Positions 48,102 to 57,324 of a stretch of 64,000 nucleotides of DNA are shown here, one piece after another; the stretch's first letter is position 1, and each line of letters begins with the position of its first letter. The notes under the pieces are model-generated. The model had not been told where the DNA came from. It did not search any database and worked only from the letters and a program-made list of their open reading frames with translations. The position numbers and the translations under genes are program-made. Source of the stretch: DASYAN01 sp963727755 (lineage in GTDB: Bacteria > Chloroflexota > Ktedonobacteria > Ktedonobacterales > Ktedonobacteraceae); assembly GCA_963727755.1 (NCBI GenBank), contig CAVSHN010000014.1:62001-126000 (forward strand), in the 5' to 3' direction.

Positions 48102-48422
48102 TCAGGCAAATTGTGGCAGGTTGAGCGTAATATGGCCTGGCTCATTGGTGAGCTGACCAGAAATTGACAAATCCACCCCGAGCTTTGCAACCATCTGGAG
48201 AAGTCGCTCAAGCGAGAAGCAACTTAGACGGGCTTGCAAAAGGTAGGATACATGGGGTTGAGGTATACCGAGCAGCTCTGCAGCTTGACGTTGGGAAAGT
48301 CCGCGTCGTGTAATCTCAAGAGCAACATAGGATAACAGTCGTGCCCGAAGTAGCCGCTCTTCAGGGTTGGGCAAGCCAAGGTCAGCGAAAGGATTGTCGC
48401 TGCTAATAGTATAATCCTTCAT
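48102..48422 (-). CDS. XRE-family helix-turn-helix regulator
   Basis: 106 residues from ATG 48422 (AGGAGAAAGG upstream; a longer in-frame start exists at 48494). The HTH core is LSQRQAAELLGIPQPHVSYLL. It resembles HigA-like antitoxins with a C-terminal LGVDLSISG, but no toxin gene lies next to it. Convergent with the membrane protein; the weak stem CCGTAAG/CTTACGG at 48073-48095 separates them. Confidence 0.8.
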   Translation of the reverse strand: MKDYTISSDNPFADLGLPNPEERLLRARLLSYVALEITRRGLSQRQAAELLGIPQPHVSYLLQARLSCFSLERLLQMVAKLGVDLSISGQLTNEPGHITLNLPQFA

Positions 48423-48509
48423 CGTCCTTTCTCCTGCAAGGCCAGCGGAGAAGACAGAACAGATGCACGCTTCGCCATTCATCTGTTCCATCAATACCGC
48501 TTTTTAATC

Positions 48510-49130
48510 TTAAAGTTCATTCTTTAGGCTTCTTTCTTCTACCCTTTTTCTGATTTTTACCTCCCTTGATTCTGTTTCCGCGCTCCTTTCGCCGCTTTCT
48601 CCCTCTCTCCTGGATTTTCGGAGGAATTCGGGATCGACATCAGAAGTATCAGGTGCCTCACTGAGATTGGAATCAGAATTCAAGAGCGACATCAGAAGTA
48701 ACAGGTGCCTCACTGAGATCGGGATCAGGATCAAGAGCGACATCAGAAGTATCAGGTGCCTCACTGAGATCAGGATCAAGAGCGAGATCAGAAGTGTCAG
48801 ACACATCACTGGTATCAGGATCAGGATCGAGAGCGAGATCGGAAGTATCAGGTGCCTCACTGAGATCAGGATCAAGAGCGAGATCAGAAGTGTCAGACAC
48901 ATCACTGGTATCAGGATCAGGATCGAGAGCGAGATCGGAAGTATCAGGTGCCTCACTGAGATCAGGATCAAGAGCGAGATCAGAAGTGTCAGACACATCA
49001 CTGGTATCAGGATCAGGATCGAGAGCGAGATCGGAAGTATCAGGTGCCTCACTGAGATCGGGATCGAGAGCAAGATCAGTCAGGTCGGAGCTGACAATGG
49101 GATCAGGATCAGAAGGGAGAATGATTTGGG
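48510..49130. repeat. 96-bp tandem repeats in the lgt tail
   Basis: About four units of 96 bp at starts 48755, 48851, 48947 and 49043, encoding on the minus strand a 32-residue acidic unit (SEAPDTSDLALDPDPDTSDV). A set of 51-bp units (17 residues, STIDPEDTQAILPADEH) lies further 5' at about 49140-49560. Confidence 0.85.
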
Positions 49131-50553
49131 TCTGCTCAGAGCTGATCGGAGAGTCCTCATCAGAAGGGAGAATGACTTGGATATCCTCAGAGCTGATCGG
49201 AGAGTCCTCATCAGAAGGGAGAATGACTTGGATATCCTCAGAGCTGATCGGAGAGTCCTCATCAGCAGGGAGAATGGCTTGGGTATCTTCTGGGTCGATC
49301 GTAGAGTGCTCATCAGCAGGAGGAATGGCTTGGGTATTCTCAGAGCTGATCGGAGAGTCCTCATCAGCAGGGAGAATGGCTTGGGTATCTTCTGGGTCGA
49401 TCGTAGAGTGCTCGTCGGAAGGGAGAATAGCTTGGGTATCTTCTGGGTCGATCGTAGAGTGCTCATCGGCAGGAAGAATGGCTTGGGTATCTTCTGGGTC
49501 GATCGTAGAGTGCTCATCGGCAGGAAAAATGGCTTGGGTATCTTCTGGGTCGATTATAGCATCGTGTTCCAGGAATAGAGTTTCCTGGTCTTGCTCTGCT
49601 GTTGCTTCGTCAGCTATAGCGCTGCTTTGTTGTCGCTGCTTCCTGAGAGGAATGCCATAGCTAGCGGCCAATTCTCCTGCAGGCACGGGGTTCGATGTAC
49701 GGAATATCCAGTATGTGATCGGGAGTAGAACGATGAAAACGACCAGTGAAGTCCATTGTGCCTGCTTCAAGCCCCAGTCGAGGCCGAAGGGAGTCTCAAT
49801 AGTATTGTCGCGTCCAAAGAAGAGCAGGAATTGTACGATACTATAGCTATACAAGTAGACGAGTATAAGCACGCCAGGACGGGTCAGACGTCGTGCTAGA
49901 TAAAGCATCACGGCGAGCAAGACAAGGTTGCTGAGCAATTCATAGCCAGCGGCAGGTTGTACGGGTGTGTTACAGACTCCAGCTATTACATAAGGATTAC
50001 AAGCCCAACTGTTGGGATTGACATAGACAGTAGACCAAGGCAGAGTGCTTTTATAGCCGATAATGTCTCCATTGATAATATTGCCAATCCGTCCGAAGAT
50101 TTGTCCGGCTGAGGCGCACAGTCCTGCCGCATCAAGGTATACTAAAGGATTAATATGCTCGACGCGGGCACGCCAATAGACAGTCGCGAGGACGAGGAAG
50201 ATTGCGCCATAGAAGGCCATGCCACCTTCCCATGTAGCCAGAATATGCCACGGTTGCAGGATATAGTGCTGAACAAGGTCATGTTGCTGAATCACAAAGT
50301 AGAGTCTTCCCCCAAGCAACCCAGCGGCAATGCACCACCAGAGTGTGCGATAGAGGGCCTCCTGGCTAATGCCTTTGCGTGCCAGATAACCTGATATGGT
50401 TTGCACGCCAACGAGAATACCTACAACGTACATTAGGCCGTACCAGCGCAGGGCTAACGGTCCTATCTGAAAAATGATGGGATTAATATTGATGTAAATG
50501 TAGGGTGGGCCGATGCGCAGCCAACCCCAATTGATAAGATCTGCAAGAAGCAT
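48673..50553 (-). CDS. lgt: Prolipoprotein diacylglyceryl transferase with long acidic repeat tail
   Basis: 626 residues. The first 290 or so form Lgt: seven membrane helices, WHILATWEGGMAFYGA and GRIGNIINGDIIGYKSTLPW (the Lgt signature). It attaches diacylglycerol to lipoprotein Cys. The remaining 330 or so residues are Asp/Ser/Thr/Pro-rich 17- and 32-residue repeats, very acidic, probably cytoplasmic. It stops at TGA 48673 after an extra A (GAATTC); without it the tail continues (SNLSEAPDTSDVDPEFL) to a basic end at 48510. GGGAG precedes the ATG. Confidence 0.88.
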   Translation of the reverse strand: MLLADLINWGWLRIGPPYIYININPIIFQIGPLALRWYGLMYVVGILVGVQTISGYLARKGISQEALYRTLWWCIAAGLLGGRLYFVIQQHDLVQHYILQPWHILATWEGGMAFYGAIFLVLATVYWRARVEHINPLVYLDAAGLCASAGQIFGRIGNIINGDIIGYKSTLPWSTVYVNPNSWACNPYVIAGVCNTPVQPAAGYELLSNLVLLAVMLYLARRLTRPGVLILVYLYSYSIVQFLLFFGRDNTIETPFGLDWGLKQAQWTSLVVFIVLLPITYWIFRTSNPVPAGELAASYGIPLRKQRQQSSAIADEATAEQDQETLFLEHDAIIDPEDTQAIFPADEHSTIDPEDTQAILPADEHSTIDPEDTQAILPSDEHSTIDPEDTQAILPADEDSPISSENTQAIPPADEHSTIDPEDTQAILPADEDSPISSEDIQVILPSDEDSPISSEDIQVILPSDEDSPISSEQTQIILPSDPDPIVSSDLTDLALDPDLSEAPDTSDLALDPDPDTSDVSDTSDLALDPDLSEAPDTSDLALDPDPDTSDVSDTSDLALDPDLSEAPDTSDLALDPDPDTSDVSDTSDLALDPDLSEAPDTSDVALDPDPDLSEAPVTSDVALEF

Positions 50554-50721
50554 TGATAACTCCCGGTTCTAAAGAATTTGCTGATTGCTATTGCTGTATG
50601 ATAGTACTGGTTGGGATGATATGCAAGAGGGACTAGCGAATGAGTACCAACGGCGAAATTCCCATCGAATTTGTCTGTTACCGCCTTTAGCCCTGCTAGA
50701 GAGAATAGTTTTCTGTCGATC

Positions 50722-50750
50722 TTGACATCGATGATACGCAGTCCTATAAT
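50722..50750 (+). promoter_or_regulatory. Perfect consensus promoter
   Basis: TTGACA-17 bp-TATAAT, with start near 50757, 29 bp before the ATG at 50786. Confidence 0.85.
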
Positions 50751-50785
50751 TGAATAGGACAAATGTACTAGATTAGGAGCAGCAA

Positions 50786-51535
50786 ATGAGCGATCAAGGT
50801 AGCGAGCGGGGTCGTGACGAGCTACGGCAACTCCGTCCCTTTAACCCAAATGAACATTTAATCCAGATCAAATCGAATCAGTCAGTTAGAGACTATTTGC
50901 CAGTCCAGTGGAGATTAGTCTGGTTTCGTTCTCTTTGTCCAGAAGGTACGATAGAGACTGAGATCATCCATCTCGATCTTGATCGTGATACCGAAGAGGA
51001 AGTCTTTGTTTGGAACAACGAGAGGCAGCGTAGTGAGAAAGTTGTCAAACATGCGAAAGGGCTTGTAGTATTTAAAGCGACGGTTCATGATGGCAAAGGA
51101 GGTGTCGCGACTGGCACGAAGATGGAGAAAGCTGCATCCTTTAATGATTGGTTGGAGAAAGCGGAAACAGGTGCGATAGGCCGTGCCTTAGCCGCTCTTG
51201 GTTACGGCACACAATTTACCGGTGATGAATTGGATGAAGCTCACCGCATCGTCGATAGTCCGGTTAGCCGCAATGCTGCGTCAGTAAGTAGCAATGCTAC
51301 CGATAGCAGTTCTCCTACAACTGTTCGTGCAGTTCAGGGAGTATCGCCTGGAGAACAGGGGGCCGAGGCTCCGATTACCGAGCAGCAATTAAATAGCATT
51401 CGCAAGTTATGCGAGCGCCTAGAGAAGCCCGAGCCACAGAATATAATGGCCTTCAGCTCAGTTGATGCTCGTCAGGTGATCCGAGAGCTTACGGCTGAAT
51501 ATAGAGATGCCAAGCAAAATAGCAAGGCCTCCTAA
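50786..51535 (+). CDS. Putative single-strand DNA annealing protein (ERF/Rad52-like)
   Basis: 249 residues. The core has KAETGAIGRALAALGYGTQF, the hallmark of ERF/Rad52-type annealing proteins, with beta-strand-rich sequence before it and a Ser/Thr-rich linker after. The C-terminal helical domain (TEQQLNSIRKLCERL) resembles tails of phage recombination proteins. Strong promoter upstream. No phage genes surround it, so a host role in repair is possible; family call is by motif only. Confidence 0.55.
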   Translation: MSDQGSERGRDELRQLRPFNPNEHLIQIKSNQSVRDYLPVQWRLVWFRSLCPEGTIETEIIHLDLDRDTEEEVFVWNNERQRSEKVVKHAKGLVVFKATVHDGKGGVATGTKMEKAASFNDWLEKAETGAIGRALAALGYGTQFTGDELDEAHRIVDSPVSRNAASVSSNATDSSSPTTVRAVQGVSPGEQGAEAPITEQQLNSIRKLCERLEKPEPQNIMAFSSVDARQVIRELTAEYRDAKQNSKAS

Positions 51536-51899
51536 GGCACGCTGCTGTAAATTGAGTTTCGGGAACTGGGGTCATGATACATGCCACTCAAGGGCTGTGA
51601 GCTGGGTTCTGGAGCCGATTTGTGTCAAACGATACAAAAGCTCTTTACCATAAGTCTGAGCGTTTTTCTATCAACGAGGCTAATTAACCTTTCAATAGTG
51701 AAGAAGTTCACCTTCTAACTGTGAGATACCCGCTAGTATTCTCTATCCTGCTAAGGTATTCTTTGATCAGAAAGAGTGATTGCTAGAAACACAGTAAGCC
51801 AAATGGTGATCCACTCAAACCATCATAATGATGAGCTTACTATCTCAAGCTTTCACCTGTGAGTGTAGTTGAGCTATATATTAGCATTAGGAGATTGAA
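51536..51899. other. Intergenic leader of the peptide genes
   Basis: No gene seen. The end carries ATTAGGAGATTGAA, the ribosome-binding site copied before both 69-residue peptides. No consensus promoter pair identified. Confidence 0.4.
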
Positions 51900-52109
51900 A
51901 TGAATCTTTTTGAACTAACAGACGAGCAATTGGAGAAAGTCGTTGGTGGAACAGCTATTAACTACGCCAACCAAGCCAATTATGCTTTCGCACCTACGGA
52001 CAACACTGTCGCATTTGGCAGGCACGTCAATCAATTTGGTAGTACTGTTTACCAGTCAAACGTAGTTTTGCAATCAGCTACTGACATCACAAAAGTTTTT
52101 GTCATCTAG
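51900..52109 (+). CDS. Double-glycine leader peptide 1
   Basis: 69 residues: leader MNLFELTDEQLEKVVGG, with the ELxxEQLxxVxGG pattern of peptides processed by C39-type peptidase exporters. It is followed by a Cys-free, Asn/Tyr/Val-rich core of 52 residues (TAINYANQANYAFAP ... ITKVFVI). ATTAGGAGATTGAA precedes the ATG. A near-copy follows at 52165. Likely a bacteriocin-like or RiPP precursor; no maturation or export gene lies in the window. Confidence 0.7.
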   Translation: MNLFELTDEQLEKVVGGTAINYANQANYAFAPTDNTVAFGRHVNQFGSTVYQSNVVLQSATDITKVFVI

Positions 52110-52164
52110 AGTACCACTTGTTAGGTCTTTACCTCAACAGGCTAGAAAACATTAGGAGATTGAA

Positions 52165-52374
52165 ATGAACCTTTTCGAACTAACAGACGAGCAATTGGAG
52201 AAAGTTGTTGGTGGAACTGCTGCTAACTACGCCAACCAATTCAATAGCGCTTTCGCACCTACGGAAAATACTGTCGCATTTGGTCGGCACGTGAATCAAT
52301 TTGGTAGTACTGTTTACCAGTCAAATGGAGCTTTGCAGTCAGCTACCGACATCACAAAAGTTTTTGTCATCTAG
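52165..52374 (+). CDS. Double-glycine leader peptide 2
   Basis: 69 residues, leader identical to peptide 1, and the core differs at about ten positions (AANYANQFNSAFAPTEN ... YQSNGALQSATDITKVFVI). The duplicated block has a 265-bp period and includes the ribosome-binding site. Changes cluster in the first third of the core while the C-terminal third is kept. Confidence 0.7.
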   Translation: MNLFELTDEQLEKVVGGTAANYANQFNSAFAPTENTVAFGRHVNQFGSTVYQSNGALQSATDITKVFVI

Positions 52375-52518
52375 AGCACCGCTTGTCCTGTCTTTACTTC
52401 AACGAACTGTGAAATGGGGAGAAGAGTCTCCAAAAGGAGAACTCCCTCCTCGGATTTAGCAGACGAACGCGCAAACATGTTATTCTTAAGAAAGGTCTTT
52501 TGCAGAGGAGATTCCAAA

Positions 52519-52824
52519 ATGAACAAGGATATGAACATAATAGAGTTGACTGATGAGCAATTGGAAAGCGTAAGTGGAGGCACCTGGGTTTCTCATCACG
52601 GTGTGAATATCAATATTGCAACGCCAGTCAACATTAACGTTTCTCCAACCATCAACCTTGCCCTTTTCAGTGAGAATGTCAGCCAGAGCGGGTCTAATGC
52701 GAATTCTGCAAAATTACTCTTGGCAAGGCATTCGCTAGACGTTTCTCGTTTTGCATGTACTCTTGATCTCAAGGAGTATATGCAAAACGACTATCTCTTG
52801 ATCATTGCATATGAGGTGATTTAG
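52519..52824 (+). CDS. Double-glycine leader peptide 3 (divergent)
   Basis: 101 residues from ATG 52519 (GAGGAG upstream). Leader MNKDMNIIELTDEQLESVSGG, then a core with NINIATPVNINVSPTINL. The last 30 or so residues are encoded across a 45-nt inverted repeat (52746-52790) and look unlike the rest, so the original C-terminus may have been replaced. It ends one base before the lipoprotein start codon. Confidence 0.6.
   Translation: MNKDMNIIELTDEQLESVSGGTWVSHHGVNINIATPVNINVSPTINLALFSENVSQSGSNANSAKLLLARHSLDVSRFACTLDLKEYMQNDYLLIIAYEVI
52746..52790. repeat. Near-perfect 45-nt hairpin at the end of peptide gene 3
   Basis: TCGTTTTGCATGTACTC pairs with GAGTATATGCAAAACGA (one G-T pair), and the inner TTGA/TCAA extends the stem. 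No T-run follows. Possibly a terminator-like element or insertion scar. Confidence 0.6.
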
Positions 52825-52825
52825 T

Positions 52826-53284
52826 ATGAATAACAGACTTATAGTCATAGTTATAAGCATTATAGCAATATTGATGCTTCCAGCCTGTGCCTCATCATCT
52901 ACTCAGCCGAAGGTAGCGACACCAACAGTACAACCAACACTGACAGTTCAGCCAACACCGACACTAGATTTAGTCTTTGGACAATCTCCGACGGATTTGG
53001 CACAGGACCAGCCATCTTCACAGCAACTTTTTGTCTCGATCTCTAGCGTCACGAATTAGGGCACAGCCTCAATCAAGGTGCACACTCTTCCTGGAGCTGC
53101 GATCGCGATCCAACTGACCTCTTGCGGTCAGCAGGTGAATAAGACCGAGCATGCTGACTCTACTGGAGATTATGCCTTAAATTGGACACCAGATGGAAAT
53201 TGTGGAGGAATGGTAACAGCGAAGGTAACAGCATCGTCAGGCGGGCAATCTGCCACGAGTATGACGAGTTTCAGTGTTTCGTGA
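52826..53284 (+). pseudogene. Lipoprotein with beta-sandwich-like domain, interrupted by TAG
   Basis: ATG 52826 (GAGGTG upstream), signal peptide with lipobox LPAC, Thr/Pro linker (PTVQPTLTVQPTPTL), then TAG at 53057-53059. The same frame continues with GTASIKVHTLPGAAIAI ... CGQ ... YALNWTPDGNCGGMVTAKV to 53284, a carboxypeptidase-regulatory/Ig-like fold by pattern. The two parts clearly belong to one 152-codon gene. Function unknown. Confidence 0.65.
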
Positions 53285-53405
53285 TCGTCTAGCTGTTGTC
53301 TCTCTTCGCTCAATTCCTGCATTCTATTACACGTTTTGTAGGAGCCCAATTCATTGCGCCCGTTTCCCATGGGCTGGGGCATCGCAAAAACGTTATGCGC
53401 ACCTG

Positions 53406-54291
53406 CTATATCCTGAGTGCCGAAATGAAATCAACCAGAGCCTTACTAACGGCATCAGGGGCATCAAGCAGGATCAGGTGACCAGAGTTAGATACGATCA
53501 CCAATTTTGAGTCGGGAATCTCACTGATGAAGACGCTCTGCATCTTTCAACGGAGTTTGCTCATCTTTATCGCCCCAGATAAGCAGCGTTGGTTTCCCGA
53601 CAACCCGCAAATCGGTGGATACAGCGTTCAGGTAATAGGGAATGAGCAAGCGAATATGCTGAAAGAACACTTCCTTACCCAGTTCGCTATTCCATGGCTC
53701 GACGTACTCGTTAATGACGCCTTTGAAGCGTTCGGTGTTGACGGCAGCCTTGGGCAGGATAGCCTGTAGGTCGCGGATCATATCCTCTAGCTCGGTCTGC
53801 TTGGGAGCATTGAGGTCCCGCCGCTTTTCCATCTCTGGTAGGGGCCAATCTTTTGCAAAGGTGTGCTGGTAACAAATGCTATCGATGAGCACTAATGCCG
53901 CAGTCTGCTCACGGTAAAGTCGAGTAGCGAGAACTTGTGCTACGCCACCTCCCAAGCCGTGTCCGACCAGAATAATATTCGTCAGATTGAGGTTTGTGAG
54001 TAAATAAGACAGGACATCGGCATGGCCCCAGACAGAGGTATCCGCGGGCCAAGGATGGTCAGATTGCCCATAGCCGAGCATATCGATAGCATAGATTGCG
54101 CGTTTTAAGCCTGCAAATTGACCGATAATCTCTTGCCAGCTAAAAGCACCAGCAGGAATATCGTGCAGTAGCACGATGGCACCATCTGTACCATATTCTG
54201 CACCCTGTACAAGGTAGCTGATATTGTAATGGACAGAACGCGTTGCGCGCCTCTCAAGGGCGTTAGCATCGTTAGATGTTTGACTTGCCAT
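53406..54291 (-). CDS. Alpha/beta hydrolase, frameshifted and lacking the nucleophile Ser
   Basis: First frame (54291-53521) covers the fold through LLIWGDKDEQTPLKDAERLHQ and stops. With one base removed near 53523 it continues EIPDSKLVIVSNSGHLILL (catalytic His) to TAG at 53406, about 295 residues. The nucleophile elbow reads GHGLGG instead of GHSLGG, so the usual Ser is Gly. Catalytic activity is doubtful unless the change is a sequence error. Confidence 0.78.
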
Positions 54292-54555
54292 AATTTTTTA
54301 CACCCTAAGTTTGTGTAGTAGAGACAAATGAGTGCAGAAGCTGTTCGACCTCCTCCACATTTTGCCGTGTCTCGTACGATTCACGTACGAACCTTACAAT
54401 TACTACTGTAACATTCTACCCCTAATAAGTCAACTAGTTTCACTCAGATCTTCCCAGAGGGATTGACAATTCCAGTACTAACAGGTTATTGTTAAGCGAC
54501 TAGGCAGGATGCAGCATATTTGTATAGAAAGCAGAATATATATTTAGGAACTGAT

Positions 54556-57312
54556 ATGATCCTCCTTGATTACTTGCTTGAAGCTACCAACGGAGTCCTA
54601 CGCTACCCGGGGATGCATCACGAATTTGCAACCTTTAGCCATGACACGCGTCAATTGGTACCGGGTGAGATGTTTGTGGCCGTGCAGGGACCACGCTATA
54701 ATGGGCTTGATTACCTGCTGGATGCGGTACGCGTAGGTGCTACAGGCCTACTGGTAGAGGCCAGAATGCTCAATGCACTCAGTGAGCAGGTACAGGCTAC
54801 ACTGGCTCAGGCTAATATTGCTGTTGTAGTGGTAGAAAATACGCGTCTCGCGCTCCAACAATATGCCAATGCAATACTCAAACGCTGGCATCCCACGGTT
54901 ATTGCGGTCGCTGGAGGTGTTGGCAAGACCAGTACCAAAGAGGCTATCGCTACTGTCCTGACAGGTCGGTTTAAAACGTTCAGAAGCTGGCAAAACTATA
55001 ATGATCTCCTGGGAATTCCGCTTTCACTTGGTCGGTTGGAAGAAGAGCATGAATATGCCGTGCTTGAACTAGGCTGTGATCATCCTGGCGAAATCACAGA
55101 TCTCTGCCGCATGGTACATCCTCAGATCGGTGTGATTACCAATATTAGTCCCGTGCAACTGCAATACTTTGGCTCAATTGAGCATCTGACTAGCGAATTG
55201 AGCATGCTTCTCAGTAGCTTGCCTGAAGATGGACATTTCTTCTATAACCAAGATGATGATGCAAGTGCTGCCCTGGTAGCACACCATCGAGCCCACTTCG
55301 CCAAGCTCTCCTTCCACTCATTTATGCTCAGTCCTCGCATCGTAACCCAAGCGAGAGTTGATGCCGACTTGCAGGCAACTATTACTCATATCGGTTGGGG
55401 TGGTCTACAGGGAGAACTGATCCAACCAGTTAGCAAAGGTGATCTCCCCCCGGTCTCGCATGCTGAGGATGCTGTGGACTATCTGGCAACCTTGGAGTCC
55501 AACGTTGTCCACAATAGACCACTGACATCACAATTGCTCGGTGAGCATCATTTGTACACCATGCTAGCAGCATATCAGGTTAGCACCACGCTAGGTATGT
55601 CTCCAGAAGAGGTTCAACAAGCACTACAGGCTGTCACTCCCATGCCAGGAAGGCTCAATCCGTTGTCAGGAATATATGACTCTCGCCTGCTCGACGATAC
55701 CCACAATGCCTCACCCGCATCCATGTTTGCTGGACTGCTGACGCTGGATGCACTGACACCGACCACAGGGCGACGTATCGCGGTCCTGGGTGATATGCTG
55801 AACCTCGGTAATTATCAGGAAAATGCCCATCGTGAACTAGGATGGCGGATACCACATTTTATTGATTACCCGATTACCCATGGAGAAAGAGCAGCGTTGA
55901 TTGCAGAAGCTGCTCGGAAGGCAGGAATGGATAGCACCCATATTATCACTACGTCAACCCACGAAGATGCTGCTCAGGTCGTGCGCCACATTCTTGAACA
56001 ACCCAGAGATGCCGCTCAGCCAGTGTCATCCCTATCTCGGCAGGAAACGCTGGTGCAGGATGTCGTGCTGATCAAAGGCTCCGAAGAAACTCGCATGGAG
56101 CGTGTGACAGAGATATTGATGGCATGTCCCTGGGAAGCGCCTGCAAGGTTGGTACGGCAGGCACCGGGCTGGAAAAAGACCGTCTTTCGCCAAGCAGATC
56201 GCCCGACCTGGGTTGAAATTGATCTGAATGCCATTGCCAGCAACACACGCCACATTAAATCGTTGGTTGGTCCCAATGTTCAGGTAATGGCCGCGTTAAA
56301 GGCTGATGCCTATGGGCATGGTGCCTTAAAGGTTGCTCGTACAGTGTTGCACAATGGCGCTAGTATGCTTGGTGTTGCCACAGTCAGTGAGGCAGTTCCA
56401 TTACGTGAGGCCAATATTACAGCCCCAATCCTCGTCTTTGGATATGTTCCCCTCTGGCAAATGCGCGAAGCTATCCGTCTGGACGTATCTGTAACCCTCT
56501 ATTCCACTGAAACTGCATATGCGCTTTCACGTGCAGCCCTCGATCTGAGCAAAACGGTCAAAGTGCATGTGAAGATAGATACTGGCATGGGACGTTTGGG
56601 CATTCATCATGAGCAGTTAAATGAAATTATAGCACTTATGCGTCTGATAAAACTCCTGCCAGGATTGGAACTTGAAGGACTCTATACTCATTTTTCCCAG
56701 GCTGATACCGAGGATAAAACGCATACCTATTTGCAGCTCGACCGTTTTCAATACATTTTGCATGCATTGCGAGAACTGGGGTTACGACCACCAATCGTAC
56801 ACACGGCGAACAGCGCGGCAACGCTCACCCTGCCCGCTGCCCATTTCGATATGGTACGACCAGGAATGGCTATTTATGGCCTGCACCCGTCACCCGCAGT
56901 TCGTCTACCTGATAGTTTTCGGCCTGCACTCTCATTCAAGACTCAGGTATCACAGGTCAAATGGCTGCCTGCTGGCGAGGGGATTAGCTATGGCAGTACA
57001 TACGTCACCACGCGTCCTACCCTCGTCGCTGTCTTGCCAGTTGGCTATGCTGATGGTTTTCGCCGTGCTCCGACCACTTGGGGTAGTGTGCTCATCCATG
57101 GGCAGCAGGCACCCATTCTTGGTCGCGTCTGCATGGATCAGTGCATGGTTGACGTAACACATATTCCTCAGACGCGTATGGGAGATGAGGTAGTGCTCAT
57201 TGGGCGCCAGGGCGAGGCTACTCTGACAGCGGAAGAAGTCGCGGAGCGCTTGGGGACAATTAATTACGAGGTCGTCTCGGAGATTCTGGCGCGTGTGCCA
57301 CGAGTAGACTAG
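54556..57312 (+). CDS. murF-alr: Fused MurF ligase - alanine racemase
   Basis: 918 residues from ATG 54556 (AGGAACTGAT upstream). N-terminal 540 or so: MurF, adding D-Ala-D-Ala to UDP-MurNAc-tripeptide, with ATP loop AGGVGKTSTKE (Lys about 124) and DDTHNASPASM. C-terminal from about residue 552: alanine racemase, with PLP lysine in LKADAYGHG (about 582), the Tyr-containing ISYGSTYVT, and PVGYADGF. The chain makes D-Ala and joins D-Ala-D-Ala to the wall precursor. Such fusions are known in other bacteria. Intact. Confidence 0.93.
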   Translation: MILLDYLLEATNGVLRYPGMHHEFATFSHDTRQLVPGEMFVAVQGPRYNGLDYLLDAVRVGATGLLVEARMLNALSEQVQATLAQANIAVVVVENTRLALQQYANAILKRWHPTVIAVAGGVGKTSTKEAIATVLTGRFKTFRSWQNYNDLLGIPLSLGRLEEEHEYAVLELGCDHPGEITDLCRMVHPQIGVITNISPVQLQYFGSIEHLTSELSMLLSSLPEDGHFFYNQDDDASAALVAHHRAHFAKLSFHSFMLSPRIVTQARVDADLQATITHIGWGGLQGELIQPVSKGDLPPVSHAEDAVDYLATLESNVVHNRPLTSQLLGEHHLYTMLAAYQVSTTLGMSPEEVQQALQAVTPMPGRLNPLSGIYDSRLLDDTHNASPASMFAGLLTLDALTPTTGRRIAVLGDMLNLGNYQENAHRELGWRIPHFIDYPITHGERAALIAEAARKAGMDSTHIITTSTHEDAAQVVRHILEQPRDAAQPVSSLSRQETLVQDVVLIKGSEETRMERVTEILMACPWEAPARLVRQAPGWKKTVFRQADRPTWVEIDLNAIASNTRHIKSLVGPNVQVMAALKADAYGHGALKVARTVLHNGASMLGVATVSEAVPLREANITAPILVFGYVPLWQMREAIRLDVSVTLYSTETAYALSRAALDLSKTVKVHVKIDTGMGRLGIHHEQLNEIIALMRLIKLLPGLELEGLYTHFSQADTEDKTHTYLQLDRFQYILHALRELGLRPPIVHTANSAATLTLPAAHFDMVRPGMAIYGLHPSPAVRLPDSFRPALSFKTQVSQVKWLPAGEGISYGSTYVTTRPTLVAVLPVGYADGFRRAPTTWGSVLIHGQQAPILGRVCMDQCMVDVTHIPQTRMGDEVVLIGRQGEATLTAEEVAERLGTINYEVVSEILARVPRVD

Positions 57313-57324
57313 CATTGGCAGACC

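Noticed and set aside
48102..48494. Toxin-antitoxin pair
   Set aside because: Only the HigA-like regulator is present; no toxin-like frame adjoins it.
48667..49660. Long plus-strand frames with RIRIESEIGS-type repeats
   Set aside because: They are antisense to the 96- and 51-bp repeats of the lgt tail; repeats with a period divisible by three keep all frames open.
8205..53059. Reassigned TAG codon explaining the in-frame stops
   Set aside because: thrS, csoR, enolase and the lysozyme-like neighbours use TAG or TAA as ordinary stops at conserved ends, and one lesion is TAA.
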